Position numbers and translations under genes: made by a program. The notes beneath the pieces are model-generated. The model searched no databases. It saw nothing but the letters and a program-made list of their open reading frames with translations, and had not been told where the DNA came from. Positions 12,701 to 21,700 of a DNA stretch of 64,000 nt are shown here, one piece after another. Source of the stretch: Limnoperna fortunei (lineage: Eukaryota; Mollusca; Bivalvia; Mytilida; Modiolidae); contig OX104120.1 of assembly GCA_944474755.1 (NCBI GenBank), positions 22,989,242 to 23,053,241 on the forward strand, in the 5' to 3' direction. Every line of letters starts with the position of its first letter. The first letter of the stretch is position 1.

Positions 12701-15700
12701 TGGGGTTGTTGTGGAGAAGGTTATACTAAGGAAAGCCTGGAAGACACTATAGTTGCCGAGGTGTGTAGGGAGTATTGAGTGCACGTTAAAGAAACCAATA
12801 GTCGATGACGAAAAAAGTATGTAGCCTCTGCAATCAAAACAAAGTAAATATATAGTGTCGATTTCCCCTGTTTATATATTTCTTTTCCTGATGTAAAAAT
12901 ACTTTATGCTAAAAATTAGGTTACGAGCCAATCGACATAAGAATAGGTTCTATAATTAATTAAAACACAACTTTATCCCGTAATAATAAAAATAATCCAA
13001 AAGAAAGGGAAAAGGAAGAGAGGATCGGATTCTTAAAAAAACCCAAACATTTAACACACATTTGTGAATGTGAATATATAAGCAACAAATCAAAACAAAC
13101 AGTAACGTAAGCCATAAGAAAGAGTACCTGTAATAGCGGAACTGTAAACCAGATAGGCTACAAAGTCACATCGTTCCGCCACTGATCCGGATACTATAGT
13201 TGCTGCTGTTGCTGCAAAGACGTACTGGAAAAACCAAAATGCGTACTTGTTTTCAGCGACACCTGACAAGGCAAATCCACTGTAGCCAATGAAAGGGTTA
13301 CCGTCACCAAATCCAAAGGCGAATCCAATTAACCAGTATGAAAGCCCAGAAATAACTATAAATTTATTATAGTTTGTATTAACAGATAGTGAAAAGAACG
13401 ATGAAATTGGGTTCAACAATGAAGCTAAGATATAGAAAATATGTTTATTTAGTTTGTTGCCTAAAACATTCGTTCTGAAAAACAATACTACTTTAAATGA
13501 TGCAATATCAATTTAGGACATCATTTCACTATAATTTAAAAATGACAATAAAAAATACTTGATATATAAGATAAAATTAAACAACGAGCTCTCAACACAA
13601 TTCCAAATTATCCCAATAATAAAAGCAATACTCACATGCATCAAGAAGGTTCTTAATAAGAATATTCGTGGTATTCTTGCTTCGGACAGATCCTGCTTCC
13701 AGCAAAGCAAATCCACCCTGCATTACTGGAAAAACATACAAAGCAGTATTAGTGAAAAAGGACAATTTTAGTATATACATACTGACAAAGTATACAAAAT
13801 AGGCTAAAAGTAGCAGCAGTTAAAAAATCAGGACTGAACCGTGACTTCTCTAATATTTAAGTTTCACAGGAATGAAATAGGTAAAGAAATGTACGTAAAG
13901 CGTGAAAGGTGGAGGGGCTAAAATAGGGATATATGCTACACTGTAAAAAATGTGTTTAGAGTCTAAACATAAACCTAAACGCCTTTTGTGTTCTCACTTG
14001 AGCACATGTTTAACCCTAAACATGTTTAGGTTTGCATTGATGTTTAGGGTTAGAACATGTTTAACCCTAAACATGTTTAGGTCTTCACTGGTGTTTAGAT
14101 TGAGAACATGTTTAACCCTAAACATGTTCTACTTGCAATTCCTGGGTTTTTCCTCCTGTATAGTCATTCCCTGCTTCTATGTCAAACTTTTTTTTTTAAT
14201 TTACAGACTGTTCAGCATTTGAGGACCCTAATGTAATATTTGGAGAATTTACTCTTAATCTTCATACAGGTCCTAACATACTGGCTAAAATGTCAAAAAA
14301 TGCAACACAAAAATTAAATTAATATTTTATTATTTAAGTGTACATGTATAAGTTACTACAGTTGTTTTCAAGCATGTAAATTTCTGCAATAGAACTAATC
14401 TATTAAAATTAAACAAAAGATTAAAAAAGAATTTATTCTATAAAAGAATGTATCAAAAACACTATGTATATATGCCATCATGTATGCATTTTTGAGAATC
14501 AAACATTGGTTACAATGTCTTATTCATGCATGTTCCAACAAATGACAAGTTTAACTGTGTAATTAAACAATACTTTCAAGACAAATGAAAAAAATTAAAA
14601 ATACAGACTTTGTTGGTGAACATATCAGCAAGAAAGTAAAACTGTCTAATTTATCTAATTCAAACAGAATCTTGAAATGTTAACCTCTACCTCATACACA
14701 TTTGATTTATTTACACATTAAAGGCTATTCCAGTAAAGATCTGGCCATGGTATCAAAGAAAAATTCAATTCATGGTGAGATTACCAATAACTAAATAAAT
14801 TCCAAGGTGGAGCCCAATAAAATATCAAGACAGGAGTTGCTTTTTACCAGGCAAGCTCTTTACAATGAACATGGCAATATAACAATAAAGGTGTACAGTT
14901 AACAAATCTTTGCACACACTTTAAATGGGTAAACCATAACTCATTAACACCCATTACAATATAAAAAGTGAGATTCACACATCGTATCAAAAAGTTCATA
15001 CTTGTGAAAATGTTACAGCAAGTATCAACCATACAGTAATAAAATATATTCATTTGGTTATAAATAATATTATTAATTGAAATTTTTTTCAGAAATTTGA
15101 TTTGTGTAAACCCCATCACATGACATGCCGTAATTAGAGAGGTTAATTAAAAACGGCTGATAGAAAAGTGATATTGCAAAATTATCTTAAAGAAAATGAT
15201 ATAGAAAAGTGATATTGCAAATTAAATTTTTAAAAAATGATATTGCAGTTATTTTTAAATTTCTTTAAATAATAAGAAATTCTCCTTTCGCAAAGTTTTA
15301 ACAGCCATTCAGAATTCATTTGTATCTGTTTCCAGTTTTGAAAGTTGTTATCTTCTGTCAGTTTAAAATAAAGAAGTGTTTTAAAAAAATTCAAAAAGTT
15401 CAATTTGTTGAATTGGTTTATTGTTATATTTTAAATCAAGTTTTCATATATTTTTAGCTGATTTTGAAATGAAATGTGAAATTTTGGTTCATAAGACAAC
15501 AAACTATCAAAACAATAGTATCAAAAGAAACATTTAACTAAATTTCTTTACAATATATACAGATAAAAACTTGCAATTAATAATACATGTCTAATAACTG
15601 TAGTATTTAAATATGGTCTATACGAAAAATATCAACCTAATTTTAAGTCAAAACTTGTGTGTTGTACATTACTCCAATTCAGCACCATTATTGTCCTCCT

Positions 15701-18700
15701 CACTTCTGTCTGATTGTTCTTTTGTTTTAAACTTTATCAAGTTAGCATCTCAGTGGAAATGTGAACACTCTTTCAGTAGTGCGATTTGTAGAACCATAGT
15801 AGCTGGGGGACTAGAGATCCAGAAAGAAGAATAGTATAAGAACTTCTTTGTCTTTTGTATGTGTTTTATATCGATTCAATACACATAAATGGTGTTAATT
15901 TTTGTGTCTGTTTCTTACAATCACAAGACAAGTTGTCATTGTCTTCACAGTGCTTGGGTTAGTTGCCTAAAAAAGAATAAAAAATATTTAAAACATACAA
16001 AATAAGCCAGATACATAAAAAACTAACAACAAAATGCAAGCAAACTTTTATCAGCAACTTTGTTTTTATCCTTGAGCAAAATATTAAAGATATTACAGAA
16101 AAAAAGAATACAAACAATTTTACTCCATTTTCAAGGCATGTACCTTGTATTGCAGTAATTTACCAAAAATCAACTGAATCTAACAAATTGAGAGGTATTT
16201 TAAGTATTAGGACATCAGTGTGTGTACAGACTGACTGACAAATAGACAGACCAACACTTTATTCCAAACTGAGAAAAAAAAAAAAAATTTTTCAAATACT
16301 GATCTTTTGGAAAAAGAATTTAATATAAGGAGGGAGACTAAAGAAGGGAAATACTGTTACAAATGAAAACAAAAAAAGAACCATTCTTACTTGCAATTCT
16401 GTATTAATGGAAAATCTTTTTTTCTTGTCATTTCTTGCTTCATCAGTCTCAAAATCTCTTCCTGCTCATCTGCCAATTCTTTGTCCTCAGCCTGTAAAAA
16501 TATATGAATCTAATATGAGTACGGTCATGACGGTTTAAACACTAAAAACTTGTTTTCATTTTTTATCAACGTTCCAATAATCGACATATATACCTTGTTT
16601 TACTATTCAAGAAATGCAAATGCAGTGGCGGATCCAGGGGGGGCGAAAGGGGCGTACGCCCCTCCTTTAAAAAAACAATGGAAAGGAAAAAAGGAGAACA
16701 GGGAGGGTAACAACCAGCGCCAAAGGCAAAAATGTTATCCCCGCTCGTCCTCGCCTTAAATTAATGCATTAACGGTACTACCCCTGCCGTAAACACGCCT
16801 TTGCGAGGCGCGAGAGGACCATTTCTTGGCCCTCCTTTTCAGATATCCCCTTTTTACGCCCCCCCCCCCCCCTTTCGAAAATCCTGTATCCGCCCCTGAA
16901 ATGTATAATATTAAAATAGCCAGTAAAAAGAATAGGCTTAAAAACAAAATGTAATATAGATAAAATCAATTCTATCAATGTCATGAATTTATGTCAGAAT
17001 GTACTGTGAAAGGAAGCTACACTCATTCTCAAATAAAACATGACATACATTTTTCTTCAAGGCAATGACTTAATGTATTTGAGCAAATGCACTTGTGTTT
17101 GTAAAAGTAGCAAAATCATGCAGAATTGTACAATTTTACAGTTATGCACATAAAACATCTGCCGATCCTGAATATAGCTGAAATATGCTATTGCTTGCTG
17201 GACGATCAACCATGCTCTGCAGTGAATTTTTAAATACGGTGCATGTTCTTGTCATACATACATATTGCTTTATTGTGTTTTGTGGTCTTATACTTTCATT
17301 TCGTGTACCCAGGAACATAGTTATACAAGTCCCTGGTTTATAGGCTACTGCAAGCCAATAGCCGGGGCACATGATGTTATAGTTTGTTTCAATGACATTC
17401 AGATTCTGACACCATTTATTTGATAATACAAACCCTCTAAGGCAGTAATCGATGAAGTACTGAAGGAATTCTCTGCACAAAGCTGGATTATTTCCGGCGC
17501 TGAAGTTTCATCACGGATTTTGTCTGTAACTCTTTCAACAGCGTCCATTTTGGCGGCTACTTTCAAACAAAGAAAACTAATGCGCCATCTTTCGGGGGAG
17601 ATAACTCGACACTTTTTCTGGATCGCGAAATTTTTATTTTTACAGGATCGCATAAATATAGTCATACTAGTCCAAGATTTATATATAATGTATAAATTAA
17701 AATGTTTGGAGTGTTCTGGTTGATACGACTGGGACTAATATAAGGCAATTTAATTAAAATTAAATCTTTGCTGACTTGCTCCCCCTTTTTGTTATTGTCA
17801 TTGTGTGTTTAATTTTTTATTAGACTGAGGTTCTTGGATACTTAATATGGAGCAGGACAAACTTGACAAATCGCCAGTAGCGAGTTTAAAAGGAAAGGGG
17901 GCACATAACGTTGTGAGAAAGAGAGAGGGAATGGGGGGAGGGGTCATTACCGCCGGGGACCCAACACATCTCTTCAGGAATGAGATATTTCAAACATAGA
18001 TATCTATTCTGCATATAGAAACAATAAAAGACTTATACACATGAGCAAAGTTAATCAAAGAACGTTTACCTATAAATTTACAAGACGGCATATGTGTGTA
18101 ATTCATTATGTTCTAAACCTAAACATGTTTAGGAGGAACAGCCGACACTTAAATGAAAAATGAAAATTATGTGTTCTAACCCTAAACATGTACGAAACTT
18201 AAGTGTTCTAACTCTAAACATGTTTAAAATCCTAAATATGTTTAGAGTTAAACGTTTAGGGGTAGAACATAATCCTAAACACGTTTAGACTTAAACATGT
18301 TCTATTGACGTTCCAAGTCTAAACGCCTTTTTTACAGTGTACTGCCAACTATGGACTAATTGCTAGTTCATTTATAGGTTCTTGGTCGGATTAGGTGTCT
18401 AAATAGGATAGACGACTGGATTAAGCTTGTGAGATAGATATTATACAATCATAGCATGGTGGTGAGGTAATTCCATGATTTTATGACGCAAACCAATAAT
18501 AAGAATATTGACCAAGGACGTCGTCAATATTTTGCTTTGTCACATAATTGGTAGTAATATGAACATTTTTGCATATTTTATATGACCGGAAGTGATGGAC
18601 CGACATCAGCCCTCGGGTCTAATATCGATATTAGCCCCCGTGGTTGATATCGGTTTTTAGCTTCCGCTTTAATTTTGCACTTCCGCTCTTATGTCAACAT

Positions 18701-21700
18701 AGCAGATGAAAAAGATGGATGACAACTTTAACTAACAAAATGACGGATGAAAGGTTAGTTTCTGTCATTGCGGAAAACACGTCTACATTTGTTGATAGTA
18801 TGAAATATGAAAATACCTAACGAAAAAAATATGAATTTTTACTATAAAGTGACACATCTGTAATAAATATACTTGCTTTCTTCTAAATAAACCTATTACA
18901 TGTAAATAAAAGTACAAAAATAATTAGTCACTATCAACAAAAAAAACATAAGGAGAACAAACTACATGTATAACACCTTTAGTGGTGTACCATTAACAAT
19001 TAAATAAGCAAGGTAATAAAGGTACATAATTGGGTTAAAATCTATTCATTCTCCCATGATAATAACCAAAGTAACTTTGCTTGTAAATCAAGTGGGTTAA
19101 AGTAAACAGAAAAATAAAGTCCGTAGACAAGCTATCTATTGGCGGTGTTGGCGTACAGAGTGTAGAGCAAATCTGCAGACCAATGTCTTCGATCTTGACG
19201 ATGAGGTACCGAATAACATCAGACAGGATCCAAGTGTTCCCTTGAAGCGTGTTTATGATAACGCTGCCAGAAACTACGCTAGAAGAGGGGGAGATGTTGA
19301 ACACATACCGGAATTCCATAGAGTCCGATCGTCTATGACCCGCGCCCGACTAGAACATGTACCTCAAGTGCCGCTTACAATAGATGATGTTTCAATACAC
19401 GGAACGTGGAAACGAGCATGGTCTGAATAAAAATTTCTCTTGTACAAAGACAATGAATGGGGAGTCCTTATATATGCAACTGAAGATAATTTGAAAACCT
19501 TACAACAGTGCCACGAAATCTATTGTGATGGGACTTTTAGAACATGTCCAAGACCTTATCAGCAGTATTTTACCATACATGGAATGTATACAAATCGTGT
19601 TCTGTGTTTTATTAACTGCCTGATGGTTAGTAGAACAATTGCAGATTACAGACACGTCTTTCAAGTGTTTTAAAGGGAGAAATTCGGGAAGTTACTAACC
19701 ACAGATGGAGACCTAGAAGAGTTGTGTGCGAATTTGAGCAAGCCATAATAACGGCACTCGAGGCAGAACTACCGAGAGCACAAATAAGCGGGTGTTATTT
19801 CCATTTAAACCAGAGCTTAGCCACAGAGTTACATCAGAACCAAAGATTGAAAAGAGTCATTCGAAAGGTGATGGCCATTGGATATCTACCGCTGGCTGTA
19901 GTGCGTCAGAATTTCCGACTGCTGAGAACATCTAGGAATACTGTTCGATTGTGTAGACGTTTTTCAGAGTTGACCGATTTCATGAACTTCTTTGAGAACA
20001 ACTACCTGCACGCCAATGGAATATTCCCTCCCCAGATGTGGAATGTCTATGACAGAGACATAAACAACAGAACAAATAACTACGTTGAAAGTAAGTTTAT
20101 TGTATAGTAAAAATCGGACCCACTCCATTTTGTGGCAATGTCCCGTAATTGTCCCCCGCCGCAACTAGGAGCGGGGACATAGAAATGCCGGGCGTCCATC
20201 CGTCCGTGCGTGCGTTCGTCACATTTTTTTCGTAACAGATTTCTCAGCTTCTATTATTCTAGGCTTTCAATATTTTGTAAGCAGCTTCTTGTTATTTTAG
20301 TTATTACAAAATGACCTGAATACACGAGAATTGGTGAAAAACGTCTTGTTACTCTCACCCCAATGGCCTAACTTCTGCCTGAACTAACAACCAATAAAAA
20401 TAAAAACTCATGGCAGTTGGAATTTCCGCAGCAACATTTTAATATAAAAAGCTTAGATTGATGAAACTTGGTATACATGTATGTATCGTAGCTTTGAATA
20501 GTTGCATTAACATTTTCGAGTCCGGTTTCCTCTACACATAGGCTTCCCGAATGTTTTCAACAAACATGAACGATAACGACACAGCTATTGAACGATGGTG
20601 GTAAATCTCAAATATCAAAAACATTAGACAAATATATGACAACGTGAAACCAGACAATGAAAAAAATCTATGTTCCGCTGGACTATCGAACTGTCGGACT
20701 ATCGAACCGTCGGACTAACGACCTGTCGGACTATCGAACCGTCTGAATAACTACCTGTCGGACTAACGAACTGTCGGACCAACGGACTGTCGGACTATTG
20801 ATGCGTCGGAATATCGATCGGACCCCCTGACTTAATACCGTAATATGACTTCATGGTCGAATATGCAGTCAGGTCACAGCACTGAATCCGGTTCAGTTTA
20901 GAACCCGGTTTGCTACGTCAGGAATACCTCAAAATATACGTAAATATTAACTGTCATTGGCGTAGCTACAATAATGTAGCTCCTTTTTTTATGGACTGAG
21001 CTACAAAGAGGTCCCATTACTCGTAATGGAGCAAGCCGAGAGTGATTCACACCCGGGGTTTTTACGCATATAATACACTATTAAACTGTTTCCCTAAATT
21101 GCTAAATACTTTTTAATGTCTTTCAAGTTTAACTGATAATTCTACAACACCTAATTCGTTAGTTTTACACTTTATTCGTAATCATGGCATTGTTGTCAAA
21201 ATTTGAATTCCGGAAGTGCGTAATTTCTTCCGGCTTTATTGCATTAGCTGGGATCAAATTTTTACCGATACGATTCTACAATTCTACACTCCACAATTTC
21301 AATTTTGTCAACAATGCACGCATCTTCGCTAGCCAAGGGTTACGATCCGATACTCTTATCTTCACTGAAGATAAGAGTATCGGATCTTAACCCTTGGCTA
21401 GCGAAGATGCAATGCACGCAACAATGCCATGAATACGAAAAAGTGTAAAAGTTATTTTATTAGACATTGTAGAAATGTAAACTGAACGGCAGAGAAAGGA
21501 AAAAATATAAATTAAACAAAAAGAGCATTTAATAGCTGAAAATATGTACAAATCTCAAGTGTGTTTTTTGCTCCATTACGAGTTATGGGCCCCCGTAGAG
21601 CTCCGTCCATTAAAAAAAGGAGATACATTATTGTACATGGTGCTATAATTGACGTAATTCCGATTTTTAGCATTATGACTAACATCCGGGTCTAGTCCGA

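Larger units (their letters stand above)
13939..18339. mobile_element. 4.4-kb DNA element with CACTGTAAAAAA ends and AAACATGTTTAGG clusters
   Basis: CACTGTAAAAAA at the left and its reverse complement (TTTTTTACAGTG) at the right face each other, each flanked by TA. Both subterminal regions (about 13952-14130 and 18110-18325) contain many copies of the palindromic core CCTAAACATGTTTAGG. Dense subterminal motifs of this kind are typical of transposase-binding arrays in DNA transposons. No known transposase domain is visible. Inside are minus-strand exon candidates (17399-17548, 16391-16491, 15945-15966) and a nested MITE (16623-16898). It sits in AMT intron 1. Confidence 0.7.

Noticed and set aside
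13939..18339. CACTA-type transposon on the basis of the CACTG ends
   Set aside because: Flanks show TA and not a 3-bp duplication that I can confirm, and no CACTA transposase is visible, so the superfamily is left open.
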